64,000 bases of DNA, taken from Acidovorax sp. 1608163 (GTDB lineage: Bacteria > Pseudomonadota > Gammaproteobacteria > Burkholderiales > Burkholderiaceae_C). Every line of letters starts with the position of its first letter. The first letter of the stretch is position 1. The notes under the pieces were generated by a model, which was not told the origin of the DNA, ran no database searches, and worked only from the letters and a program-made list of their open reading frames with translations. Shown in pieces: positions 1-7,665 of this stretch. The position numbers and the translations under genes were made by a program. The stretch covers positions 933,001-997,000 of the forward strand of contig NZ_CP033069.1 in the NCBI RefSeq assembly GCF_003669015.1, given 5' to 3'.

Positions 1-2
1 TG

Positions 3-749
3 CGCCAGGAGAGCGAAGACTTCTACGTGGCCCACACGCTGGACGCCGCCTTGCACACCCTGCATGCGCAGATGGTGCTGGAGCTGAAATACGGCGCACG
101 CCACCAGCCGCGCGACACCCAGGACGTGGAGCAGCAGGCCCTGAAGGCCGCGCAGGACCTGGCCCAGTCGCTGCCCGACATCCGCCGCTTGCTCGACAGC
201 GATGTGCTGGCCGCCTACCAGGGCGACCCGGCGGCGGGCAGTGTGGACGAGGTGCTGCTGTGCTACCCCGGCGTGCTGGCCATGATCCACCACCGCATTG
301 CGCACCGCCTGTACCTGCTGGGGCTGCCGCTGCTCGCGCGCATCGTGTCGGAGCTGGCGCACAGCCAGACGGGCATTGACATCCACCCCGGCGCGCAGAT
401 TGGCGCGGGCTTTTTCATCGACCACGGCACCGGCGTGGTGATTGGCGAGACGGCGGTGATTGGCAAGCGCGTGCGCCTGTACCAGGCGGTGACGCTGGGG
501 GCCAAGCGCTTTCCGACCGATGCCGATGGCGTGCTGCAAAAGGGCCTGCCGCGCCACCCGCTGGTGCAGGACGACGTGGTCATCTACGCGGGCGCCACCA
601 TTTTGGGCCGCGTCACGCTGGGCAAGGGGGCGGTGATTGGCGGCAACGTGTGGGTTACGCACGACGTGCCTGCGGGCGGCCATGTCACGCAGGCCAGCGC
701 GCAGGCGTCGGGGCGCTTCCCGTCCATCCTGGCCGAGGTGGCGCTGTGA
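3..749 (+). CDS. epsC: Serine O-acetyltransferase (EpsC type), 5' end cut by window
   Basis: Makes O-acetylserine from serine and acetyl-CoA, the acceptor for sulfide in cysteine synthesis. The C-terminal half shows the left-handed beta-helix hexapeptide pattern typical of CysE/EpsC, with HPGAQIGAGFFIDHGTGVVI and further repeats such as VIGGNVWVT. The frame stays open to the left edge (codons for QESEDFY precede the first GTG at 27), so the true start lies outside the window; about 249 codons are visible against roughly 300 for EpsC-type enzymes. Its stop overlaps the start of the XRE gene (GTGA), and the encapsulin and cysteine desulfurase genes follow on the same strand. That association is known for family 2A encapsulin loci and implies a role in sulfur/cysteine handling together with the nanocompartment. 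Confidence 0.9.
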   Translation, partial: RQESEDFYVAHTLDAALHTLHAQMVLELKYGARHQPRDTQDVEQQALKAAQDLAQSLPDIRRLLDSDVLAAYQGDPAAGSVDEVLLCYPGVLAMIHHRIAHRLYLLGLPLLARIVSELAHSQTGIDIHPGAQIGAGFFIDHGTGVVIGETAVIGKRVRLYQAVTLGAKRFPTDADGVLQKGLPRHPLVQDDVVIYAGATILGRVTLGKGAVIGGNVWVTHDVPAGGHVTQASAQASGRFPSILAEVAL

Positions 750-1015
750 CCACGCTCGTCAAAGGCTTTGGCATTGCGGTGCGCCAGTCGCGCGAGGCGC
801 AGGGCTGGTCGCAAGAGCGGCTGGCCGAGCAGTCGGACCTCAACCGCTCGTATGTGGGCGAGATCGAGCGCGGCAGCGTCATCGCATCCCTGCACACCGT
901 CGAAAAACTGGCCGGTGCATTGGGCGTGGCGCCCTCGGTGCTGGTCACACGCGGCGAGTCCGTGCACCAGAGGCAACTGGTGCGCGGCCTGCAGTTGGCG
1001 GCTATAGCCTGTTGA
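746..1015 (+). CDS. XRE-family helix-turn-helix regulator
   Basis: Small DNA-binding protein of 89 residues. Almost the whole length is one HTH_XRE domain: RQSREAQGWSQERLAEQSDL then the recognition-helix region NRSYVGEIERG and LHTVEKLAGALGV. The GTG start at 746 overlaps the epsC stop (GTGA), which implies translational coupling, so this start is preferred to longer upstream options. It probably regulates the adjacent sulfur/encapsulin operon, but no operator can be named from the sequence. The C-terminus (LAAIAC) runs into a sequence loosely resembling the dispersed palindrome found elsewhere in the window, so the natural tail may have been altered. Confidence 0.8.
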   Translation: MTTLVKGFGIAVRQSREAQGWSQERLAEQSDLNRSYVGEIERGSVIASLHTVEKLAGALGVAPSVLVTRGESVHQRQLVRGLQLAAIAC

Positions 1016-1168
1016 AGCGGGGCGCTGGAGCTTTGACACTGCAGCAGTGACTGGCTGGCCTGTGCGCACCCTGGTCTGCACTGAGAGGTGGGGATGTGGG
1101 GCGCTGTATCGGGCGGGCGGGTTTTCTGATTTTTTTCTTGTTTGTTTTCAACCTCACGGAGTATTCAC

Positions 1169-2101
1169 ATGTCGGCAACAGTGGGCGGAACCACCGCACT
1201 CAGCGATAGCGGCGCACGGCAACTCGCCAATGCAACCAAGACGGCACCCCAGCTTTCCACCATCTCGCCGCGCTGGCTCACGCACCTGCTGCAGTGGGTG
1301 CCGGTGGAGGCAGGCATCTACCGCCTGAACCAGGTCAAGAACCCCGAGGCCATCAAGGTGGCCTGCACCGCCAAGGAGAAGGAAAACCAGCTCCCCCGCA
1401 CCTTCGTCGATTACGAAGAGAACCCGCGCGAGTACTTCCTGAACGCCGTGAGCACCGTGCTGGACGTGCACACCCGCATCTCCGACCTGTACAGCAGCCC
1501 GCACGACCAGGTCAAAGAGCAGTTGCGCCTGACCATCGAGACCATCAAAGAGAACCAGGAAAGCGAGCTCATCAACAACGCCGACTACGGCCTGCTGGCG
1601 CAGGTGACAGACGAGCAGCGCATCTTCCCGCTGACAGGCGCGCCCACGCCCGACGACCTGGACGAGCTGCTGACCAAGGTGTGGAAAGAGCCCGCCTTCT
1701 TCCTGGCCCACCCGCTGGCGATTGCCGCCTTTGGCCGCGAAGCCACGCGCCGTGGCACGCCACCGCCCACGGTGAGCCTGTTTGGCTCGCAGTTCATCAC
1801 CTGGCGCGGCGTGCCGCTGATCCCCTCGGACAAGGTGCCTGTGGCCGATGGCAAGAGCAAGATCTTGCTGCTGCGCGTGGGCGACAAGCGCCAGGGCGTG
1901 GTGGGCCTGTACCAGCCGGGCCTGCCGGGCGAGCAAAGCCCCGGCCTGTCGGTGCGCTTCATGGGCATCAACAACCATGCGATTGCGTCGTACCTGATCT
2001 CGCTGTACTGCTCGCTGGCGGTGCTCACGCCCGACGCGCTGGCCGTGCTGGACGATGTGGAGATCAACAAGTACCACGACTACCCAGACACCTACAAATA
2101 A
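1169..2101 (+). CDS. Family 2A encapsulin nanocompartment shell protein
   Basis: Predicted HK97-fold shell protein of 310 residues that self-assembles into a compartment housing the cysteine desulfurase encoded 12 bases downstream. The protein resembles SrpI-type (family 2A) encapsulins in length and in segments such as FVDYEENPREYFLNAVSTVL, GSQFITWRGVPLIPSDKVPV, RFMGINNHAIASYLISLYCS and the C-terminal DVEINKYHDYPD. No cyclic-nucleotide-binding domain is present, which separates it from family 2B. The ATG at 1169 has GGAG eight bases upstream and is preferred to an in-frame ATG at 1142. The order epsC, regulator, shell, desulfurase matches known family 2A loci involved in sulfur storage or mobilisation. 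Identification rests on motif recognition; a structure-based search would confirm it. Confidence 0.9.
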   Translation: MSATVGGTTALSDSGARQLANATKTAPQLSTISPRWLTHLLQWVPVEAGIYRLNQVKNPEAIKVACTAKEKENQLPRTFVDYEENPREYFLNAVSTVLDVHTRISDLYSSPHDQVKEQLRLTIETIKENQESELINNADYGLLAQVTDEQRIFPLTGAPTPDDLDELLTKVWKEPAFFLAHPLAIAAFGREATRRGTPPPTVSLFGSQFITWRGVPLIPSDKVPVADGKSKILLLRVGDKRQGVVGLYQPGLPGEQSPGLSVRFMGINNHAIASYLISLYCSLAVLTPDALAVLDDVEINKYHDYPDTYK

Positions 2102-2113
2102 GGTGGCCGCGCG

Positions 2114-4144
2114 GTGACGAACCTCTCTCACACATCCTCTGCGGTGCCGCAGTCTCCGCTGGACACGGCTGCGCTCGCCCGCATGGCCTCGGCCCTGTTT
2201 GCGGCCCTGCCGGGCGAGCAGCCGGACCTGTCTGGTGCAGCCTCTGCCGTGCCGCGCCCTGCTGCGGCGGGCTTTCCGCCTGGCGTGCAGGCACCGGTGA
2301 ACCTGGCCCCGGCGGGCTCGCCCCTGGCCAGCCCGGCCGGGCTGGGCCCCTCGGTGCCAGGCACGCCCTTCCCGCAAGGGCAGATTCCGGGCAGCAACCT
2401 GGTGCCCGCGTCGCCCACACCCGTGCTGTCGCTGGCGCACCGCGCCCCTGCGCTGGTGCCGCATGCCTCGGCGGGCAATGGCCTGCCCGATACGGTGGTC
2501 AGCACCTTGCCTGCCTACGAGCCGCGCTTGGGCTCGGGGGCGTTGGGCGTGGCGCCGGTGGCGGCTGCGCCCTCGGCTGGCTCGGTGCCTGCTGCCTCGG
2601 CAGCATCCGCTGCGTCCTCCGCCTCTGCGCCGTACTACTTTGTGGGCGAGCGCCCATCCGGCGCGGCGGCGCAGTCAGCGCCAGAGAGGGGTGATGGGCT
2701 CGATGCCTTGTCGCGCCTGCCGTTCCAGTCGTTTGATGCGGCCCATGTGCCCCAGGTCACATCGCCCACGGCAGGCCCGGGTGTGCCCAGCACGGTGCCA
2801 TCGGCCGAGCCGCAGTTCTACTTTGCCAACGCGGTGGTGCTGCCCGGCGGCTACACCACGCCAGGCCACCCTGCAGCGCAGCGGGCGGGGGCCGTGCCTG
2901 CGTTGGCGCCCAGTGCGCACCCCGCGTTTGATGTGCATGCCATCCGCCGCGACTTTCCGGTGCTGTCTGAGCGGGTGAACGGGCGGCCTCTGGTGTGGTT
3001 TGACAACGCGGCCACCACGCACAAGCCCAAGGCGGTCATCGACCGCATCAGCTATTTTTACGAGCACGAAAACTCGAACATCCACCGCGCTGCGCACGAG
3101 CTGGCCGCCCGCGCCACGGACGCCTACGAAGGTGCCCGTCAACGGGTGAAGCACTTCATCAACGCGCCGGATGTGAACGAGGTGATCTTTGTGCGCGGCA
3201 CCACCGAGGCCATCAACCTGGTGGCCAAGAGCTGGGGTGCGCAGCACATTGGCGAGGGCGACGAGATCATCGTCAGCAACCTGGAGCACCACGCCAACAT
3301 CGTTCCCTGGCAGCAGCTGGCGGCCGCCAAGGGCGCCAAGCTGCGGGTGATTCCGGTGGACGACTCGGGCCAGGTGCTGCTGGACGAATACCAGAAGCTG
3401 CTGAACAGCCGCACCAAAATCGTGTCCGTCACGCAGGTGTCGAATGCGCTGGGCACGGTGGTGCCGGTCAAAGAGATCGTGGCCATGGCCCACCGCGCGG
3501 GCGCCAAGGCGCTGGTCGATGGGGCGCAGTCCATCTCGCACATGCGGGTGGACGTGCAGGACCTTGGCGCGGACTTCTTTGTCTTCTCGGGCCACAAGGT
3601 GTTTGGGCCCACCGGCATCGGCGTGGTGTGGGGCAAGCGCGAGGTGCTGGAAGACATGCCTCCCTGGCAGGGCGGCGGCAACATGATTGCCGATGTCACG
3701 TTTGAAAAGACGGTGTTCCAGCCCATCCCCAACAAGTTCGAGGCAGGCACCGGCAACATTGCCGACGCCGTGGGCCTGGGCGCGGCCATCGACTACGTGA
3801 ACCGCGTGGGCATTGAGAACATTGCCCGCTACGAACACGAGCTGCTCGAATACGGCATGCAGCACCTGGGTGCCATCCGGGGCGTGCGGCTGATTGGCAC
3901 GGCGGCCCACAAGGCCAGCGTGATGTCGTTTGTGCTGGCGGGCTACACCACCGAAGAGGTGGGCAAGGCGCTGAACGAAGAGGGCATTGCCGTGCGCACG
4001 GGCCACCACTGCGCACAGCCCATCCTGCGCCGCTTTGGTGTGGAGACCACGGTGCGTCCGTCGCTGGCGTTCTACAACACTTTTGACGAGATCGACCGGC
4101 TGGTGGCCGTGGTGCAGCGCCTGGCTGCGCAGCGCCGCGTGTAG
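2114..4144 (+). CDS. Encapsulin cargo cysteine desulfurase with long disordered N-terminal arm
   Basis: SufS-like PLP enzyme of 676 residues that takes sulfur from cysteine as a persulfide and releases alanine. Residues about 272-676 are the catalytic domain, starting FDVHAIRRDFPV. PLP lysine is K495 in FSGHKVFGP, and the catalytic cysteine is C633 in RTGHHCAQP. Residues 1-271 are low-complexity, rich in Ala, Pro, Gly and Ser, with a helical-looking LARMASALFAALPG near 21-34 and two aromatic motifs, PYYF (173-176) and QFYF (234-237). In family 2A systems such an arm targets the enzyme into the shell; here that is inferred. The GTG start is 12 bases after the shell gene stop, so the two are probably co-translated. 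A palindromic element after the stop may end transcription. Confidence 0.92.
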   Translation: MTNLSHTSSAVPQSPLDTAALARMASALFAALPGEQPDLSGAASAVPRPAAAGFPPGVQAPVNLAPAGSPLASPAGLGPSVPGTPFPQGQIPGSNLVPASPTPVLSLAHRAPALVPHASAGNGLPDTVVSTLPAYEPRLGSGALGVAPVAAAPSAGSVPAASAASAASSASAPYYFVGERPSGAAAQSAPERGDGLDALSRLPFQSFDAAHVPQVTSPTAGPGVPSTVPSAEPQFYFANAVVLPGGYTTPGHPAAQRAGAVPALAPSAHPAFDVHAIRRDFPVLSERVNGRPLVWFDNAATTHKPKAVIDRISYFYEHENSNIHRAAHELAARATDAYEGARQRVKHFINAPDVNEVIFVRGTTEAINLVAKSWGAQHIGEGDEIIVSNLEHHANIVPWQQLAAAKGAKLRVIPVDDSGQVLLDEYQKLLNSRTKIVSVTQVSNALGTVVPVKEIVAMAHRAGAKALVDGAQSISHMRVDVQDLGADFFVFSGHKVFGPTGIGVVWGKREVLEDMPPWQGGGNMIADVTFEKTVFQPIPNKFEAGTGNIADAVGLGAAIDYVNRVGIENIARYEHELLEYGMQHLGAIRGVRLIGTAAHKASVMSFVLAGYTTEEVGKALNEEGIAVRTGHHCAQPILRRFGVETTVRPSLAFYNTFDEIDRLVAVVQRLAAQRRV

Positions 4145-4160
4145 TGGGTTTGAAGTAAAA

Positions 4161-4206
4161 AAGCTGCCTAGCGCTTATTAATAAAGCGCTGGCAGCTATC
4201 TTTTTG
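4161..4206. repeat. Dispersed palindrome, copy 1 (possible bidirectional terminator)
   Basis: Inverted repeat with arms agctgcc-tagcgctt and aaagcgct-ggcagct around an attaat loop, with A-runs on the left and T-runs on the right. It lies between the convergent cysteine desulfurase and arsenite efflux genes, where a two-way terminator would be expected. The same core recurs in many gaps of this window. Confidence 0.75.
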
Positions 4207-4242
4207 GTAGCGTATGGTGCGCAGGCTGCGCTCAGTCTGCCT

Positions 4243-5316
4243 TCAACCCGTGCTCAGCCCGCGCTCGTACCAGCCCTTGCTGCGGTTGACGATGTGCACC
4301 ACCAGCAGCATCACGGGCACTTCAATCAGCACCCCCACCACCGTGGCCAGTGCGGCGCCGGAGTGAAAGCCGAACAGGCTGATGGCCGCAGCCACGGCCA
4401 GCTCAAAGAAGTTGGACGCACCAATGAGGGCCGACGGGCAGGCCACGCTGTGCTTTTCGCCCACGGCGCGGTTGAGCCAGTAGGCCAGGCCCGCGTTGAA
4501 GAACACCTGGATGAGGATGGGCACGGCCAGCAGGGCGATGACCAGCGGCTGCGTCAGGATCGCCTCGCCCTGGAAGGCAAACAGCAGCACCAGCGTGGCC
4601 AGCAGTGCACCGATGGACCAGGGGCCGATGCGCTGCAGTGCGGCATCGAGCGCCGCCGGGCCACGCGCCAGCAGGGCGCGGCGCAGGGCTTGTGCGATGA
4701 GCACGGGGATCACGATGTACAGCACCACCGAGGTGAGCAGCGTGGCCCACGGCACGGTGATGGCCGACACCCCCAGCAGCAGCGCCACCAGCGGCGCAAA
4801 GGCCAGCACCATGATGCTGTCGTTGAGCGCCACTTGCGACAGGGTGAACAGCGGGTCGCCCCCGGTGAGGCGGCTCCACACAAACACCATGGCCGTGCAG
4901 GGCGCGGCGGCCAGCAAAATGAGCCCGGCGATGTAGCTGTCGATCTGGTCGGCAGGCAGGTACGGCGCAAACCAGTGGCGGATGAACAGCCAGCCCAAGA
5001 GCGCCATCGAAAACGGCTTGACCAGCCAGTTCACCACCAGCGTGACGCCAATGCCCCGCAGGTGCTGGCGCACTTCACCCAGCGCGGCAAAGTCCACCTT
5101 CATCAGCATGGGGATCACCATCACCCAGATCAGCACGCCCACGGGCAGGTTGACCTGGGCGACTTCCATGCGGCCAATGGCCTGGAAGGCCCCGGGCCAC
5201 AGCTGCCCCAGCCCAATGCCCACCACGATGCACAGGAACACCCAGACGGTGAGGTAGCGCTCGAACACGCTCATGGTTTGGGGGGCGGGAGGGCTGGCGG
5301 GGGCCGTGGTTGTCAT
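4243..5316 (-). CDS. acr3: Arsenite efflux transporter, ACR3 family
   Basis: Inner-membrane arsenite carrier of 357 residues with about ten hydrophobic segments, ending the leftward ars operon. Diagnostic ACR3 features are visible: FERYLTVWVFLCIVVGIGLG at the N-terminus, LAAAPCTAMVFVWSRLTGGD with the conserved membrane cysteine, LNDSIMV, and SNFFELAVAAAISLFG. The ATG at 5316 follows AAAGAG and gives a family-length protein; a longer in-frame start would add a non-homologous basic extension overlapping arsC. It lies 32 bases after the arsC stop and exports As(III) generated by ArsC or ArsI. Confidence 0.93.
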   Translation of the reverse strand: MTTTAPASPPAPQTMSVFERYLTVWVFLCIVVGIGLGQLWPGAFQAIGRMEVAQVNLPVGVLIWVMVIPMLMKVDFAALGEVRQHLRGIGVTLVVNWLVKPFSMALLGWLFIRHWFAPYLPADQIDSYIAGLILLAAAPCTAMVFVWSRLTGGDPLFTLSQVALNDSIMVLAFAPLVALLLGVSAITVPWATLLTSVVLYIVIPVLIAQALRRALLARGPAALDAALQRIGPWSIGALLATLVLLFAFQGEAILTQPLVIALLAVPILIQVFFNAGLAYWLNRAVGEKHSVACPSALIGASNFFELAVAAAISLFGFHSGAALATVVGVLIEVPVMLLVVHIVNRSKGWYERGLSTG

Positions 5317-5348
5317 GGGGCTCTTTGGGCAATCGGTGTGAGAGGGGA

Positions 5349-5854
5349 TCAGTGGGCTGACAGTTCGCGGGCGGAGCTTTGCAGCACGGTGTGCTGCAGC
5401 TTGTCGGCGGGCAGGCTGATCAACAGCGACAGGCGGCGCTGGATGGCGTGCAGGGTTTTGCGGAAGGCTTCCAATTTTTCGGCCTCGCTGCCATCGCCTT
5501 CGGAGGGGTCGGCATAGCCCCAGTGGGCGGTGGCCGGGTGGCCGGGCCAGAAGGGGCACACCTCGCCCGCTGCGTTGTCGCACACGGTGATGATGAGGTC
5601 CATGTGGGGCGCGCCGGGGGCGGCAAACTCGTCCCAGCTTTTGCTGCGCAGCCCCTCGGTGGGGATACCGGCTTTTTGCAGCACCTGCAGGCCCAGCGGG
5701 TTGGGCTGCTGGTTATCGCGCGGGCTGCTGCCAGCGGAATACGCCCTGAAGCGCCCTTCGCCCATGGTGTTGAGCAGCGCTTCGGCCAGGATGCTGCGCG
5801 CCGAGTTGTGGGTGCACAGAAAAAGAACGTTCAGGGGGGGGCGGATTCGGTCAT
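5349..5854 (-). pseudogene. arsC: Arsenate reductase ArsC, frameshifted at a C8 tract near its start
   Basis: Low-molecular-weight-phosphatase-type arsenate reductase that reduces As(V) to As(III). The body is intact: nucleophile loop FLCTHNSARS, then SAGSSPRDNQQPNPLGLQVL, VCDNAAGEVCPFWPG and a typical C-terminal helix. The only normal start, ATG at 5854, reads MTESAPP and stops immediately. The catalytic loop lies in the next frame, with no ATG or GTG after its upstream stop. One extra C in the run at 5834-5841 would give MTESAPPLNVLFLCTHNSAR, a perfect family start of 168 residues. So this is a sequencing error, a real lesion or a slippage switch. It lies between arsI and acr3 in the ars operon. 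Confidence 0.85.
5834..5841 (-). other. Homopolymer tract (C8 on coding strand) that breaks arsC
   Basis: Eight G on the plus strand, eight C in the arsC sense. With nine, the ATG at 5854 would be in frame with the catalytic domain. Confidence 0.8.
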
Positions 5855-5867
5855 TCGGGGCCTCAGG

Positions 5868-6359
5868 TCAGCAGCAATGGTAAGAAGAGGATTTGGACGG
5901 GCCGCAGCACGCGGCCTGTGTGGAGGCCTGGGGTGCCGCAGCTGCTTTGGGGGCGCAGCAGGCGCCTTGCGGCGCCGCTGCCGCCTCATTGAACACAGGA
6001 ATGTTTTCGAGCGTGTGAAAGTGCTCCCACGCCACGCCTTGTGGGTCGGTCACCCAGTGCTTTTCGCTGCGGGCGTAGCAGCAGGTGGTGGCGCCTTCGT
6101 CCAAGAGCGCCATGTCGGCGGCGCTGGCGCGGGCTTTCAAATCGGCCAGTTCGGCCGCGTCGTCGACCTGAAAGCCCAGGTGGTCCAGCCCCGGTTGGTT
6201 GCCCCGGGTCGAGATCGCAAAGTTCACGCGCGGGTCTTCCAGCATCCATTTGGCGTAGTCGGCCTCCACCCGCGCAGGGGTGGCGGCAAACAGGCGCGAG
6301 TAGAAGGCGATGCTGGCGGCAAGGTCGTCAACATGCAGGTGAACGTGAAAGCGCTTCAT
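5868..6359 (-). CDS. arsI: ArsI/CadI-family dioxygenase (C-As lyase) with Cys-rich tail
   Basis: Vicinal-oxygen-chelate protein of 163 residues. ArsI enzymes cleave the C-As bond of trivalent organoarsenicals using Fe(II). The expected ligands are visible: H5 (FHVHLHV), H60 (LDHLGFQV) and E112 (WEHFH). The vicinal pair C93-C94 in TTCCYA corresponds to the substrate-binding cysteines. The C-terminal ~35 residues carry three more CC pairs (134-135, 151-152, 162-163). The ATG at 6359 follows AAGGAG. It lies 49 bases after arsR and just before arsC. CadI-like cadmium-induced proteins share this fold, but the CC pair and ars context favour ArsI. Confidence 0.88.
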   Translation of the reverse strand: MKRFHVHLHVDDLAASIAFYSRLFAATPARVEADYAKWMLEDPRVNFAISTRGNQPGLDHLGFQVDDAAELADLKARASAADMALLDEGATTCCYARSEKHWVTDPQGVAWEHFHTLENIPVFNEAAAAPQGACCAPKAAAAPQASTQAACCGPSKSSSYHCC

Positions 6360-6408
6360 GGTGGGGCTCCTTGGAACAGGTTCTTGGCGGCAGTAAAAAG
6401 GGGAAGGC

Positions 6409-6735
6409 TCAGCAGGCACAACCAGCGGTGGCGGCGCTGGGCAGGCAGGCCTGGCCCTGGCAGCAGTTCTCGGTCAGGTAGCCGATCAGCGCGTTCATGC
6501 GCTCGAACTGGGCGCGGTAGATCAGGTTGCGGCCAGCGCGCTCTTGCGCCACCAGCCCGGCGTGGGTCAGCTCCTTGAGGTGGAACGAGAGCGTGTTGGG
6601 TGCCACGCCCAGGGCCTCGCTCAGTGCGCTGGGCGTCAGGCCCTCGGTGCCCGCCACGACCAGGGCGCGAAAAATCTCCAGGCGCGAGGCTTGGGCCAGT
6701 GCGGCCAGGGCTTTGACGATATCGTTGGTTTCCAT
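6409..6735 (-). CDS. arsR: ArsR-family As(III)-responsive repressor
   Basis: Winged-helix repressor of 108 residues, first gene of the leftward ars operon. The DNA-binding region is TPSALSEALGVAPNTLSFHL, followed by a wing with ERAGRNLIY. The usual ELCVCDL metal site is absent. Instead, cysteines cluster at the C-terminus (NCC at 91-92, then C97, C106, C108), as in the AfArsR type, which binds As(III) with a C-terminal triad. A palindrome immediately upstream of its ATG is the likely operator, so autoregulation is expected. Confidence 0.93.
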   Translation of the reverse strand: METNDIVKALAALAQASRLEIFRALVVAGTEGLTPSALSEALGVAPNTLSFHLKELTHAGLVAQERAGRNLIYRAQFERMNALIGYLTENCCQGQACLPSAATAGCAC

Positions 6736-6737
6736 AA

Positions 6738-6753
6738 TTCAATGATAATTGAA
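6738..6753. promoter_or_regulatory. Putative ArsR operator
   Basis: TTCAATgATaATTGAA, a near-perfect palindrome in AT-rich DNA, ending two bases before the arsR start codon. ArsR-family operators are typically AT-rich dyads overlapping the ars promoter. No other candidate is seen in the short gap. Confidence 0.7.
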
Positions 6754-6775
6754 ATATGGAAATGATGGCAGGAAA

Positions 6776-6798
6776 AAAGCACCGACTGGCGGTGCTTT
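6776..6798 (-). terminator. Rho-independent terminator of the DUF3334 gene
   Basis: Stem aaagcaccg/cggtgcttt with loop actgg. Read on the minus strand it ends in a run of six T. It lies 34 bases after the stop of the leftward gene at 6832. Confidence 0.8.
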
Positions 6799-6831
6799 GG
6801 GGGGAACAGGTTCTTAGCCTCGGCGCGGGGG

Positions 6832-7521
6832 TTACATCCCCAGCGACTTGAGCAGGTCGTCGGTGTCGCTGTCGCCGCTGGCCGTTGTCGATGGGGCGGG
6901 TGCGGGCGCGTTGTGGGACTGGGCCATCAGGGCGTCGGGGTCCGGGGCTTCCTGGGCCTCGAAGTCGTAGAGCTTGATGAACTCGGTGCGGTCCATCGCC
7001 AGTTCCAGATAGAAGATGTTGTTATTGCCGGTGTAGAAGGTCACGCGGCGGGCTTCGGGGTTGTCCAGGTTGGCGTCCACGCTCAGCATCACTTGCTTGT
7101 TCAGCACCAGCATCTTGGGCTGGTTCTGGGTGATGTGGGTTTGCAGCTCGCGGCGGATCTTGCCGGTGAAGTCGCCCACCACCTGGTTCATCAGCTCGCC
7201 CATCACGTTGCTGACTTCGTCCGAGGTGTAGGAGGTGACCAGGTCGTCCTTGGACATGCCCATGCTCAGCAGGTAGCTTTGGTACAGCTCCATCGCGGCC
7301 GAGGCCGAGAAGTTGATGATGACCAGCCCGGAGAAGCCGCCATCGAACAGCACGAAGCAGCCGATGTCGGGTTTGAGGCAGGTTTTGGAGATGCGTTGCA
7401 CCATGCCGGAGTAGTGAACCTGGCTTTGCGTGGCGACGGAGAGCACGCGCGTGACGGAGTTGCACAGGCTCATCAGCAGGTCTTCGGTGCCGAATACGAC
7501 GGGTTTATCTTGGTGGCTCAT
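6832..7521 (-). CDS. DUF3334 family protein
   Basis: Conserved protein of 229 residues that I recognise as DUF3334; no firm function is known. Visible conserved stretches are TSDEVSNVMGELMNQVVGDF, ITQNQPKMLVLNKQVMLSVD and FYLELAMDRTEFIKLYDFEA. The tail is Pro/Ala/Ser-rich and ends DTDDLLKSLGM. The repeated NxMGExxNQ pattern recalls CheC/CheX-like proteins, so a link to chemotaxis or surface sensing is possible but is inference. The ATG at 7521 (MSHQDKP) is chosen because the upstream extension is not conserved-looking. It is a single gene with its own terminator, next to a c-di-GMP enzyme. Confidence 0.8.
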   Translation of the reverse strand: MSHQDKPVVFGTEDLLMSLCNSVTRVLSVATQSQVHYSGMVQRISKTCLKPDIGCFVLFDGGFSGLVIINFSASAAMELYQSYLLSMGMSKDDLVTSYTSDEVSNVMGELMNQVVGDFTGKIRRELQTHITQNQPKMLVLNKQVMLSVDANLDNPEARRVTFYTGNNNIFYLELAMDRTEFIKLYDFEAQEAPDPDALMAQSHNAPAPAPSTTASGDSDTDDLLKSLGM

Positions 7522-7665
7522 GGTGGCTGGAGGCGGTGCGTTGATCAGGAAAGTCTGTGGCGTAGCATAGGCCATGAAAGCCTTTGCCACCAGATGCATT
7601 GCCCTGGTTGTGGGGCTGGGCGCAACAGGAGGTGTGTGCTTGCTGACATCGCGCGTGGGCGGAGG

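Noticed and set aside
1003..1045. Another palindrome copy at the end of the XRE gene
   Set aside because: Only loosely similar (ctatagcctgttgaagcggggcgctgg); too degenerate to list as a copy.
4204..5517. 437-codon plus frame opposite acr3
   Set aside because: His/Gln-rich shadow of a membrane protein gene.
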